From Pseudomonas sp. SDI (GTDB lineage: Bacteria; Pseudomonadota; Gammaproteobacteria; Pseudomonadales; Pseudomonadaceae): a stretch of 64,000 nt of DNA. The position numbers were made by a program, and so were the translations under genes. Shown here piece by piece: positions 8,676 through 19,172 of this stretch; the first letter of the stretch is position 1; each line of letters starts with the position of its first letter. The notes beneath the pieces were generated by a model that saw only the letters and a program-made list of their open reading frames with translations, was not told where the DNA came from and ran no database searches. The stretch spans positions 39,475 through 103,474 of the forward strand of contig NZ_QETK01000019.1 of the NCBI RefSeq assembly GCF_003105155.1, read 5' to 3'.

Positions 8676-9652
8676 GAGTACACTGCCATTTGGCAGCCGA
8701 GCATACCGGCGTTCAACTTTTCCACATCCTGGGCCTCGGCAAAGATCAGTTCGATGCGCGAGTCCTGCCGCCATTCACTCGGCTGCCACAGCAACGCCGC
8801 GCCGTTCAGAAGATTCCCCGCAGACCAGCCCTCGTGGCTGTGGATAACCAGCTTTGCCCGCCGCCAGCCAAGGCTTTCGAGGAATGTCCGCAGCCGCTGG
8901 CGATCCAGTTGCTGAGCCGGATGCCAACGCCAGCCAATGCTCCAGCCGTCCGCCAACTGTTGATAACTGCAGATCGGTACCTGGGGATTTGTCCACAGGC
9001 TGGCCAGTGCCGCAGGGGTTTCCGTCACTGCGAGGTTATCCACAGCGGTTCTTTCCACAGCGCCGTTGGCATAGCCGGGGAGATCGACCAGGTTCAAATA
9101 GCCCTGCTCCGACCATACCATCGGCACTTCCGGCAGTTGCGCAGTTATCCACAGGCGCTTTTCCTCCGGCAGCGTATCTGCCTTGTTCAGCAGCAGCAGA
9201 CCGGCACTGCTCAACGCCTGCGCCTGTGCCGCCGGCAGCGGCTCACCAGCAGCCAGCGCCTGAGCGTCGAGCACCATCAGCGCCGGCTGCACCGACAGCA
9301 CGCCCAGCCACGGCGCACGATTCAACTGGGCCAGTAGTTGCGCCGGGTGGCCCAGGCCCGAGGGCTCGATAAACAACCGATCTGGCCGCGCCTTGCGCAG
9401 CAGGCGCCCGAGCCCGACCTGAAACGGCAGGCCATTGACACAACACAGGCAGCCACCGGCTACTTCGCCCATGGTTACGCCCTGGTCATCGGTGCTGAGC
9501 AACGCCGCATCCAGGCCGATCTGTCCGAACTCGTTGATCAACACCGCCCAGCGCTCATCGGCCGGGCGCTGGGCCAGCAACTGGCGAATCAGGCTGGTCT
9601 TGCCGGCACCCAGGGGGCCTGCGATCAGGTGCGTAGGTATCTGCTGCAGCAT
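8663..9652 (-). CDS. CobW/COG0523-family GTPase (second of the Zur-type cluster)
   Basis: A 329-residue G3E P-loop GTPase of the COG0523 group, proposed metallochaperones or metal-insertion GTPases used in zinc limitation. Walker A GPLGAGKT is at residues 12-19, the metal-binding GGCLCC motif has Cys68, Cys70 and Cys71, and LLNKAD is the G4 motif. The C-terminal CobW_C domain is present but short (about the last 90 residues). The ATG at 9652 (MLQQIPTHLIAG) fits homologues. A GTG at 9682 with GGGA upstream, 12 bp after the preceding stop, is an equally good signal. It is likely co-transcribed with the two genes upstream. Its last residues and stop fall in a REP element. Confidence 0.88.
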   Translation of the reverse strand: MLQQIPTHLIAGPLGAGKTSLIRQLLAQRPADERWAVLINEFGQIGLDAALLSTDDQGVTMGEVAGGCLCCVNGLPFQVGLGRLLRKARPDRLFIEPSGLGHPAQLLAQLNRAPWLGVLSVQPALMVLDAQALAAGEPLPAAQAQALSSAGLLLLNKADTLPEEKRLWITAQLPEVPMVWSEQGYLNLVDLPGYANGAVERTAVDNLAVTETPAALASLWTNPQVPICSYQQLADGWSIGWRWHPAQQLDRQRLRTFLESLGWRRAKLVIHSHEGWSAGNLLNGAALLWQPSEWRQDSRIELIFAEAQDVEKLNAGMLGCQMAVYSSRD

Positions 9653-9694
9653 GGGGAAGGTTTCGCCAGGAAGGAATCGCACTATGTTCCCGTC

Positions 9695-10284
9695 TCACGC
9701 CATCCAGTCAAGCGTCAGGATCAAGCGGCGCTCGCCTTCGACCAGGGCCGGCGAGCGATGAACCAGGCCGGCACCTTCGTTACCGAGCCATTTCTCGCCT
9801 TTGAGCAGCGCCACATCGCCGGTTGCCAGTTGCCGTATCTGGCCGTTGTCCAGCCACTCGCTGGCCGGCCCGCCATAGGTGGTGATCAGCCGCAGCGGCA
9901 CATGATCGACGTGAAAGCGCGGGCACATTGCCCGCTCCAGCACGCGCAAGCGCAGGCCAACCCGGCGTGCATCGAGCAGGCAGGCGTAGGCGCCAACCAA
10001 CCAGCGGACATCGGCGATGAACCCGGCGTACCCCTGCAGATCGGCATAGCCCGACGCCAGGCTGTCCAACGGCGGTGCATCGGCGTCCGGGTCGGTGTCG
10101 ACTACCAGCGACTCGGCCAGCGACGGCTTCAGCGACAGCAGAATACTGACGAAATCCTCGATCTGCGCCGGCAGGCGGCGCTGCCACACCGCCATGTTCA
10201 CGCCATCCTGCAGCACCTCGGCCAGCACGCTCGGCGACGTACCGAAGGCCTGGCGTGCCTGTGCCGCCGGTTTAAGCGCCAGCA

Positions 10285-10288
<4 letters not shown>
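9695..10288 (-). CDS. DUF1826 domain-containing protein
   Basis: A 197-residue protein of unknown biochemical role, found mainly beside COG0523 GTPases in Zur regulons. The ATG at 10288 overlaps the TGA of the upstream CobW gene (ATGA) and has a GAGGAGG ribosome binding site five to six bases upstream, so coupling is strong. Seen: a possible metal-binding set [12 protein letters not shown] around residues 116-127 and the conserved end [20 protein letters not shown]. Cys/His/Asp in the central motif suggest metal binding, which is inference. Confidence 0.85.
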
Positions 10289-11493
<1,205 letters not shown>

Positions 11494-11540
11494 AGCGCAG
11501 TTCCTCATCAAGGCGGCATTCGAGTGATACTGTGTTTTTA

Positions 11541-11555
11541 TGTTATATTATAACA
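11541..11555. promoter_or_regulatory. Zur-box-like palindrome in a divergent promoter
   Basis: TGTTATATTATAACA is a perfect inverted repeat around one central base, matching the Pseudomonas Zur consensus GTTATAatATAAC. It sits between the leftward COG0523/DUF1826 unit and the rightward small-protein/folE2 unit, so one bound Zur dimer pair could repress both when zinc is plentiful. Confidence 0.85.
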
Positions 11556-11618
11556 ATAAACTTCAGCCAACCCGTTTTGCGATCTCCGATCGAAGGCAGT
11601 CCCTTTTTGAGAAGTGCG

Positions 11619-12008
11619 GTGCAACAGCCTCTGCTCTGGCAAATCGTTTTACTGATGCTGCTACTCAGCCCATCCGCTACGGCAAACGCCATGCCGAACG
11701 TAACGCCTACGTTGTGTACGCGTAGCGCCAATCTGCTTGCCTGCAGCGACCGAGACGGCAATTTTTACAGCGTGCAAAGCCACGGCAACACGCTGTACTT
11801 GCGCGGTTATGAAGGGCAGCGACAGCGTTCATGGGCGCAAAGCAGCACACGCTACGGCCAACTGACGTTCTATAGCGGCGTCGCCAGCGATGGCGAAACC
11901 TGGGTTGGCTACAGCCGCAGGGTTGGCTGGACCACCCTCAATCGCGTCTCCAGTTCCAGTGGTCAGCGCTTCGATCTGCGCTGTAATCGCCTGGGAGGCT
12001 GCCAATGA
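11619..12008 (+). CDS. Small exported protein of unknown function upstream of folE2
   Basis: About 129 residues if it starts at the GTG at 11619 behind GAGAAG. The frame opens further upstream but there runs through the Zur-type palindrome, so an earlier start is unlikely. A signal peptide (LLWQIVLLMLLLSP) ends near TANA-MP. The mature ~105 residues are beta-rich (GNTLYLRGYEG, GQLTFYSGVASDGETWVGYS) with four cysteines, two near each end, which could form disulfides in the periplasm. I do not recognise a family. Its stop overlaps the folE2 start (ATGA), so both are translated from one transcript and probably induced in zinc starvation. Confidence 0.7.
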   Translation: MQQPLLWQIVLLMLLLSPSATANAMPNVTPTLCTRSANLLACSDRDGNFYSVQSHGNTLYLRGYEGQRQRSWAQSSTRYGQLTFYSGVASDGETWVGYSRRVGWTTLNRVSSSSGQRFDLRCNRLGGCQ

Positions 12009-12919
12009 ACTCCGTTAACGATGGTGCCGACATGAATGCCCTGAGCCTCCCCGATATCGCCGCACAGATCAGCCAACAAGCCTTGCCACTGGATTGGGTG
12101 GGCATGTGTGGCATTGCCCTACCGATTCAACTGGAGGCTCAGCAGTTGCGTGCCTCAGTGGATGCCGGGGTGAGCCTGGACGACGGTGCAGCGCGCGGCA
12201 TTCATATGTCGCGCCTGTACGTGGGGCTGGAGGTGCTCGAGCACGAGCCGCTCTCGGTGCCGCTGTTGCGGCGGATCCTCGATGGGTTCTTGAACACGCA
12301 TCAGAGCCTTTCTGCCAGCGCTTTTCTACGGATCAATTTCGATCTGCTTTTAAAGCGGCCGGCATTGCTCAGCCCACTCGCCGGCTGGAAAGCGTACCCG
12401 ATTACCCTGAGTGCAGAGCTGAACGATGAATTGTTCCACGTGGAACTAATCGCGAATCTGGATTACTCATCGACCTGCCCGTGCTCCGCCGCACTCGCCA
12501 GGCAATTGATTCAACAGCAGTTTCTGACTGATTTCGGCAATCGCAGCCTTAGTCACGAGGCCGTACTGAGCTGGCTAGGCAGCACCCAAGGGATCGTTGC
12601 AACACCGCACAGCCAGCGCAGCACAGCCTATTTGCAGACCCGACTGAAGCCAGGCGTCGAGCAATTACCCCTCCGCACATTAATCGACCACGCAGAGCAG
12701 GCGCTCGGTACCGCGGTGCAAACGGCGGTGAAACGCGCCGACGAACAAGCCTTCGCGCTGGCCAATGGGCAGAACCTGATGTTCTGCGAAGACGCCGCCC
12801 GCCGCCTCAACCTGGCGCTCAAGCAATTGCCCTGGTTGGCCGGTTTCAACCTGCGCGTGGAACATGCAGAAAGCCTGCATGCCCACGACGCGGTTGCGCA
12901 CAGCCAATGGCAATGGTGA
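12005..12919 (+). CDS. folE2: GTP cyclohydrolase FolE2 (type IB)
   Basis: Converts GTP to dihydroneopterin triphosphate, the first step of folate synthesis. It replaces zinc-dependent FolE because it can use other metals, and it is commonly Zur-regulated. It is 304 residues. The STCPCS motif at Cys158/Cys160 is the conserved cysteine region of the family, with SHEA and the FCEDAARRL helix downstream. The ATG at 12005 overlaps the TGA of the small exported protein gene. A later ATG (residue 10) is possible. Codons 143-148 carry a near-perfect parS sequence. Confidence 0.95.
   Translation: MNSVNDGADMNALSLPDIAAQISQQALPLDWVGMCGIALPIQLEAQQLRASVDAGVSLDDGAARGIHMSRLYVGLEVLEHEPLSVPLLRRILDGFLNTHQSLSASAFLRINFDLLLKRPALLSPLAGWKAYPITLSAELNDELFHVELIANLDYSSTCPCSAALARQLIQQQFLTDFGNRSLSHEAVLSWLGSTQGIVATPHSQRSTAYLQTRLKPGVEQLPLRTLIDHAEQALGTAVQTAVKRADEQAFALANGQNLMFCEDAARRLNLALKQLPWLAGFNLRVEHAESLHAHDAVAHSQWQW
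12432..12447. promoter_or_regulatory. parS-like ParB binding site inside folE2
   Basis: TGTTCCACGTGGAACT matches the Pseudomonas parS palindrome TGTTCCACGTGGAACA at 15 of 16 bases. It lies about 30 kb from oriC, well apart from the two sites in recF. Confidence 0.7.
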
Positions 12920-12928
12920 AACGCCGGC

Positions 12929-13456
12929 TCAGGTGCGTGGCTTGACCGTACCGCAGTCGTTGCCCAGCCACACCGCGCGGGTGCTCATGCTGCCCCGCTG
13001 CTGCACGCCGGAAGCATTGAACGTGCCGTTGACCTTGGTCAGGAATTCCCTGTCGCTGAGGAACTGCGCCTCACCGGTGCCCTGGGCTTTCGGGCAACTG
13101 AACTGGAACTTCCAGACCTTGCCGGTGCGCTCGGTAATCTTCTGCGTGCAGCCCGATTGTGGATCTTGCAGCGGGATATCGTCAGTCTTGACCTGCTCCG
13201 GGGTCAGGCACGAGCGCACGCCGTTGCCCGCCACACTGATGCCCTGCTTGGCCAGCCCGCCTTCGATCATCGCCCGTTGTTCCGGTGGCAGGTTCTTCAG
13301 TTGGCCGAGCATGAACGCCATGTCCGGCAGCGGCTTGCCATCGACCTGCATATTACTGGTGGTCAATTCCCACAAGCCGGGTTGCAACATCTGCGCATGC
13401 ACCAACGGGCTCGATAATCCGACCAGCAATGCCAGCAGTGGCGAACGACTTTTCAT
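12929..13456 (-). CDS. DUF3617 family periplasmic protein
   Basis: A 175-residue protein with a signal peptide (MKSRSPLLALLVGLSSPLVHA, cleaved before QM). The mature start MLQPGLWELTTSNMQVDGK is typical of DUF3617, a family of secreted proteins of unknown function often with paired cysteines. Cysteines occur in RSCLTP, SGCTQK, FSCPKA and NDCGTV, probably two disulfides. It converges on folE2 with only 9 bp between stops and no visible terminator. Confidence 0.85.
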   Translation of the reverse strand: MKSRSPLLALLVGLSSPLVHAQMLQPGLWELTTSNMQVDGKPLPDMAFMLGQLKNLPPEQRAMIEGGLAKQGISVAGNGVRSCLTPEQVKTDDIPLQDPQSGCTQKITERTGKVWKFQFSCPKAQGTGEAQFLSDREFLTKVNGTFNASGVQQRGSMSTRAVWLGNDCGTVKPRT

Positions 13457-13584
13457 GCACTTACTCCTCGGTTCCCCGGCCCCGAGCCGGACACTGGGTT
13501 AGACGTCGTTTTGTGCTTTCGGTTGCAAGTGTAGGCGTGAACATGCTCTGTTAGCAGGCAGTGCCTCTGGACAGCAGGATGTGT

Positions 13585-15024
13585 ATGGATTACCACAGCC
13601 CCTACTTCTTCGGTTACCTGATCGGCCTGATTCACCTGCTCGGGGTGATCGCTGCACTGCATGCGGTGTTCACCGTGCGTACCGCCCAAGGCGCGATTGC
13701 CTGGGCCATGTCGCTGCTGTTCATTCCCTACCTGACGCTGATTCCCTACCTGGTGTTCGGCAGCCGCACCTTCGACGCCTATATCCAGGCCCGGCGCCAG
13801 GCCAACCAGGAAATGCACGTGGCGATGGCCGATCTCAACTGGCGACCGTGGGTGGAAGAAGCCCTTGCCGCTCGCAACTCCGAATCCTATGCCGCACTGC
13901 GAGCGATGCCCAAGCTGGGACGCATGCCATGCCTGGCGAACAATCAGGTGCGCCTGCTGATCGACGGCAAGGCCACCTTCGATGCGATCTTCGCCGCCAT
14001 CGAGCAGGCCCGTGACACGGTGCTGGTGCAGTTCTTCATCCTTCATGACGACAACCTCGGCCGTCAGCTACAAAGCCTGCTGTTGAAAAAGGCCGCCGAA
14101 GGTGTGCGCATCTATGTGCTCTACGACAGTGTCGGCAGCCACGCCCTGCCGTCGCGCTACGCCCAGACGCTGCGTGACGGCGGCGTCAGTATCCGCGCGT
14201 TTGCTACCCGGCGCGGCTGGTTCAACCGCTTCCAGGTCAACTTCCGCAACCACCGCAAGATCGTCGTGGTCGACGGTGTGCAGGGCTTTCTCGGCGGGCA
14301 CAACGTCGGCGATGAATACCTGGGCGCCAACCCGCATCTGTCGCCATGGCGCGACACCCACGTGCAGGTCAGTGGCCCCGTACTGGCCTGCCTGCAGGAA
14401 TCGTTTGCCGAAGACTGGTACTGGGCCGCGCGGGAACTGCCGCCGCTGATCCTGCCAGACACTTACCCCGAGGACGGCATACTCTGCCAGGTGCTTGCCA
14501 GCGGCCCGGCGGATCCACAGGAAACCTGCTCGCTGTTCTTCGTCGAAGCCATTCATGCCGCGCGCGAGCGGCTGTGGATCACCAGCCCGTACTTCATCCC
14601 CGACGAGGCGGTATTCGCCGCCTTGCGTCTGGCAGTGCTACGCGGGGTGGACGTGCGCATACTCATCCCCTCGGTGGCCGACCACCGGATCGTCTATGCC
14701 GCCTCCAGCCTGTTTGCCTTCGAGGCAGTGCGCGCCGGCGTGCGGATGTTCCGCTACACACCGGGCTTTCTGCATCAGAAGGTGGTGCTGGTGGACAACG
14801 ACGTCAGCGCCATCGGCAGCGCCAACCTGGACAACCGCTCGTTCCGGCTGAACTTCGAGATCATGCTGCTGACCGTAGACCGAGCCCTCGCCGATCAGGT
14901 CGAGGCCATGCTGCTCAACGACTTCGGTTGCGCCCACGAAATCACCGCCGAGGACAGCCGCGACACCCATCGCATCCAGCAACTGGGGATGCGCATCGCC
15001 CGGCTGATCTCGCCGATTCTCTGA
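13585..15024 (+). CDS. cls: Cardiolipin synthase A
   Basis: Phospholipase D-superfamily enzyme that joins two phosphatidylglycerols into cardiolipin at the inner membrane. It is 479 residues from the ATG at 13585 ([14 protein letters not shown]), which has CAGGA about six bases upstream. In-frame ATG/GTG codons at 13579 and 13561 are alternatives. Two N-terminal membrane helices are followed by the two HKD motifs, HRKIVVVDG near residue 223 and HQKVVLVDN near 397. Its stop directly abuts the stop of convergent cfa. Confidence 0.95.
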   Translation: MDYHSPYFFGYLIGLIHLLGVIAALHAVFTVRTAQGAIAWAMSLLFIPYLTLIPYLVFGSRTFDAYIQARRQANQEMHVAMADLNWRPWVEEALAARNSESYAALRAMPKLGRMPCLANNQVRLLIDGKATFDAIFAAIEQARDTVLVQFFILHDDNLGRQLQSLLLKKAAEGVRIYVLYDSVGSHALPSRYAQTLRDGGVSIRAFATRRGWFNRFQVNFRNHRKIVVVDGVQGFLGGHNVGDEYLGANPHLSPWRDTHVQVSGPVLACLQESFAEDWYWAARELPPLILPDTYPEDGILCQVLASGPADPQETCSLFFVEAIHAARERLWITSPYFIPDEAVFAALRLAVLRGVDVRILIPSVADHRIVYAASSLFAFEAVRAGVRMFRYTPGFLHQKVVLVDNDVSAIGSANLDNRSFRLNFEIMLLTVDRALADQVEAMLLNDFGCAHEITAEDSRDTHRIQQLGMRIARLISPIL

Positions 15025-16209
15025 TTAGCGGTAAAGGTCTTCGCGGGTCAGTGGCAGGTTGTGGCTGCCATCGGCCAGGGGTTTGACCGCAAGAATCTGG
15101 TGCAGGTTGATCCAGCCCTTGGCGAAGGCGTACGAGCAGCCGGCCAGGTACAACCGCCAGATGCGCAGGGCGCGTTCCGGAACCAGAGTGGCGGCCTTGT
15201 CCAATTGCGCCTCAAGGCGCTTGCTCCATTCGTGCAACGTCCGCGCATAGTGCAAGCGCAGGCTTTCCACATCGACCACTTCCAGCCCGACCTCGCTGAT
15301 GCTGGCGCTGATCATCGACAGGTGCGGCAGCTCGCCGTGGGGGAACACATAGCGCTCGATGAAATTGCCGGCACCGCGTCCTACCGGGCGACCGTCGACA
15401 TGCCTGGCGGTGATGCCATGATTCATCACCAGCCCGCCTTCGCGCACGGCGCCGAACAACTTGCGACAATACAACGCGAGGTTGGCGTGGCCGACATGCT
15501 CAAACATGCCGACGCTCACCACCTTGTCGAAGCGGCCGTCCTGCGGCAGGTCGCGGTAGTCGAGAATCTGTAGCTCCACCTGCCCTTCCAGGCCTTCGGC
15601 CTTGACCCGCTCCCGCGCCAGCTTCAGTTGCTCCTTGCTCAGGGTGATGCCAAATACCTTGGCGCCGAACTCGCGCGCGGCATAGCGCGACAAGCCGCCC
15701 CAACCACAACCGACGTCGAGCAGGTAGTCGCCCTGGTGCAAGCGCAGTTTGCGGCACAGGTGTTCGAACTTGTTGTGCTGGGCTTGCTCCAGGGTGTCCT
15801 GGTCGGTTTTGTAGTACGCGCAGGAGTACGCCATGTCGCGGTCCAGCCACAGTTGGTAGAAGGCGTTGGACAGGTCGTAGTGGTAGGAGATCGCTGCCGC
15901 GTCGGTGGCCTTGTCATGCACCTCGCGCCGCGGTTGATTGTCTTCGTCATCCTTTAACAAGGCCTGGCTCAGCGCGTCGCACACCCGGATCACTTCACCG
16001 ATGGAACCTTCCAGCTCCAGCTTGCCTTCGACAAATGCTGCGCCTAATTCGTCCAGGCTGGGGTGTGTCAATTGAGTGATCAAGTGCGGATCCTTCACCA
16101 CGATCGTGACCTTGGGTTCTGGCCCAAGATCGAACTCATGACCATCCCAGAGCTTCAGGCGCAGGGGTAATCGCAGGCTTTGCAAAGCGGGTGGAAGTTG
16201 CGCAAGCAT
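15025..16209 (-). CDS. cfa: Cyclopropane-fatty-acyl-phospholipid synthase
   Basis: Transfers a methylene from S-adenosylmethionine to cis double bonds of membrane phospholipid acyl chains. It is 394 residues. The SAM-binding motif DVGCGWGG is at residues 165-172, YDLSNAFYQLWLD and AYSCAYY precede it, and the bicarbonate-site region with FIERYVFPHGELP is present. The N-terminal ~100 residues form the short lipid-binding domain. The start MLAQLPPALQSLRLP has AGGGAGG upstream. It is typically stationary-phase induced, but no RpoS promoter was assigned here. Confidence 0.95.
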   Translation of the reverse strand: MLAQLPPALQSLRLPLRLKLWDGHEFDLGPEPKVTIVVKDPHLITQLTHPSLDELGAAFVEGKLELEGSIGEVIRVCDALSQALLKDDEDNQPRREVHDKATDAAAISYHYDLSNAFYQLWLDRDMAYSCAYYKTDQDTLEQAQHNKFEHLCRKLRLHQGDYLLDVGCGWGGLSRYAAREFGAKVFGITLSKEQLKLARERVKAEGLEGQVELQILDYRDLPQDGRFDKVVSVGMFEHVGHANLALYCRKLFGAVREGGLVMNHGITARHVDGRPVGRGAGNFIERYVFPHGELPHLSMISASISEVGLEVVDVESLRLHYARTLHEWSKRLEAQLDKAATLVPERALRIWRLYLAGCSYAFAKGWINLHQILAVKPLADGSHNLPLTREDLYR

Positions 16210-16348
16210 AAATAAGCCTCCCTTTTTTCATCGGACGTCACGAAAAAAGGGTAGTTCATCTGCCGGATCTTTCCGTTAATCGCAACCCGGGTCGCAAGCC
16301 AGCAAGCCAGTGCCAGCGGCTCGCCCAGCCAGCAAAGTCGGCGAGATA

Positions 16349-16362
16349 AATTGTATACAATT
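16349..16362. promoter_or_regulatory. Perfect palindrome of GntR/FadR type upstream of lpd
   Basis: AATTGTATACAATT is a perfect 14-bp palindrome matching the operator style of FadR/VanR-subfamily GntR regulators (TTGTATACAA core). It ends 58 bp before the lpd start codon and contains a TACAAT that could serve as a -10 element. No GntR gene is adjacent. Confidence 0.5.
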
Positions 16363-16420
16363 CATAGCCCAGCAGACTAACCTTGGCGCCATTGTCGATT
16401 CTTCATCCGGGAGTAAAACA

Positions 16421-17821
<1,401 letters not shown>

Positions 17822-17847
17822 CCTCAGTCAGCCTGTATCCCAGTGGG

Positions 17848-17910
17848 CGCTGGCCTCGCCAGCGATGGCGCCACATTGGCCCCATCGCCGGCAAGGCCGG
17901 CCCCTACAGG
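17848..17910. repeat. Pair of REP-like hairpins between lpd3 and hcnC
   Basis: Two short GC-rich dyads: CGCTGGC-CTC-GCCAGCG at 17848-17864 and GCCGGC-AAG-GCCGGC at 17887-17901. The second, with its CCCCTACAGG tail, is the inverse of the copy after uvrD. They separate two convergent genes and may help transcription termination. Confidence 0.6.
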
Positions 17911-17924
17911 TGCCGTTGTAGTGA

Positions 17925-19169
17925 TCAGGCGAGCGCTGTCTGCTTATGCTCGACAAACCGCTCCGCAAGGAACGGTGTGATATCCAGCGGCAGCGCCTCG
18001 CGGTGCAACACCTTGTCGATCAGAACTCCGGTAATCGCCGAGGTCAGAATGCCGGTACGGAAATGTCCACAGGCGTTCAGGTAACCCTCCACGCCAAACA
18101 CCGGCCCGAGAATCGGCAATTCATCCGGCGAACCCGGCCGCAACCCGGCCCAGGTGCGCTTGAGGTTGACCTGCGCCAGCGCCGGAATGCAGCGCACCGC
18201 GCCCTGCACCAGCCCGTTGATTTCCGGGTAGGTGGTGGTGACGTCGAAGCCCTTGTCTTCGGTGGTGCTGCCGATCAGGATCTCGCCGTTGTCCTTCTGC
18301 GCCATGTAGCAGTCGCTGGTGGTCAGGCAGCCATTGAGCAGCTTGGGCATGCGTTCGGTCAGCAAGATCTGGCCCTTCACCGGCTTCACCGGAATGCGCA
18401 ACCCGCTGGCCTGCTCGCTCAGATCGGCAGCCCAGGCGCCAGCGGCATTGATCAGCGTCTGGCAGTGGAACACGCCCTCCTCGGCCGTCTTCACCCCGGT
18501 TACCCGCGAGCCCTGATGCAGCACCCCCGTCACGTTGGTGTTGAAGTACAGGTCGACGCCATTCTGTCGTGCCCCCTCGGTATAGGCATCGGCCAGGCGG
18601 AACGGGCTGACCTGGTGATCGCAGAGGAACTCCAGCGCACCGTGCGCCTGCTCGCTCACCGCAGGCTCGGTGCGGCGCAGGGTATCGCGGTCGAGCCAGC
18701 GCACCTGGTCGGCCAGGTGCGGGATCTGCGCGACGATATGCTCGGCGTAGAGCCGGTCTTCGTCGTCATAAATCACGTACTTGAGGCCGGTACGCTCGAA
18801 CTTGAAGTCCATGCCGTGGCGCTCGATCAGTTCCTGATGCAGCTGTGGATACAACGCGTTGGACTGCAAGGCGAAGTCGAAGAAGGACTGCGGCAGGATA
18901 TGCGGGGTGCTCGAGTCCACCACCACCGCCGAGCCTTGCGCCTCGCGTTTCTGCTTGGCCGACATCATGCGGAAGAAGATCACCCCGCAACCCAGCCCCA
19001 CCGACTCACCGATAGCCCACAAGCCGCCAGCCGAAGCACGGGTGGCGTTGCCTGGGCGCTTGGCGTCGATCAGGGCGATCTTCAGGTTCTTGCGCTTGGA
19101 CAACTGATACGCGCAGGAGGCGCCAATCACGCCGCCGCCAGCAATCACAACATCGTAGGTTTTGCTCAT
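17925..19169 (-). CDS. hcnC: Hydrogen cyanide synthase subunit HcnC
   Basis: FAD-dependent subunit related to D-amino acid/glycine oxidases. With HcnA and HcnB it oxidises glycine to HCN and CO2 at the cytoplasmic membrane. It is 414 residues. The dinucleotide-binding motif GGGVIGAS is at residues 11-18. GGLWAIGESVGLGCGVIFF and the end LNACGHFRTGILTSAITG are, from memory, characteristic of HcnC. It starts 3 bp after the hcnB stop, so translation is probably coupled. Non-cyanogenic homologues (opine or hydroxyproline oxidases) are the alternative, but subunit sizes, gene order and the control region all fit hcn. Confidence 0.9.
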   Translation of the reverse strand: MSKTYDVVIAGGGVIGASCAYQLSKRKNLKIALIDAKRPGNATRASAGGLWAIGESVGLGCGVIFFRMMSAKQKREAQGSAVVVDSSTPHILPQSFFDFALQSNALYPQLHQELIERHGMDFKFERTGLKYVIYDDEDRLYAEHIVAQIPHLADQVRWLDRDTLRRTEPAVSEQAHGALEFLCDHQVSPFRLADAYTEGARQNGVDLYFNTNVTGVLHQGSRVTGVKTAEEGVFHCQTLINAAGAWAADLSEQASGLRIPVKPVKGQILLTERMPKLLNGCLTTSDCYMAQKDNGEILIGSTTEDKGFDVTTTYPEINGLVQGAVRCIPALAQVNLKRTWAGLRPGSPDELPILGPVFGVEGYLNACGHFRTGILTSAITGVLIDKVLHREALPLDITPFLAERFVEHKQTALA

Positions 19170-19172
19170 GGT

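Noticed and set aside
11532..11618. Earlier start for the exported protein upstream of folE2
   Set aside because: The frame runs through the Zur-type palindrome and promoter region.
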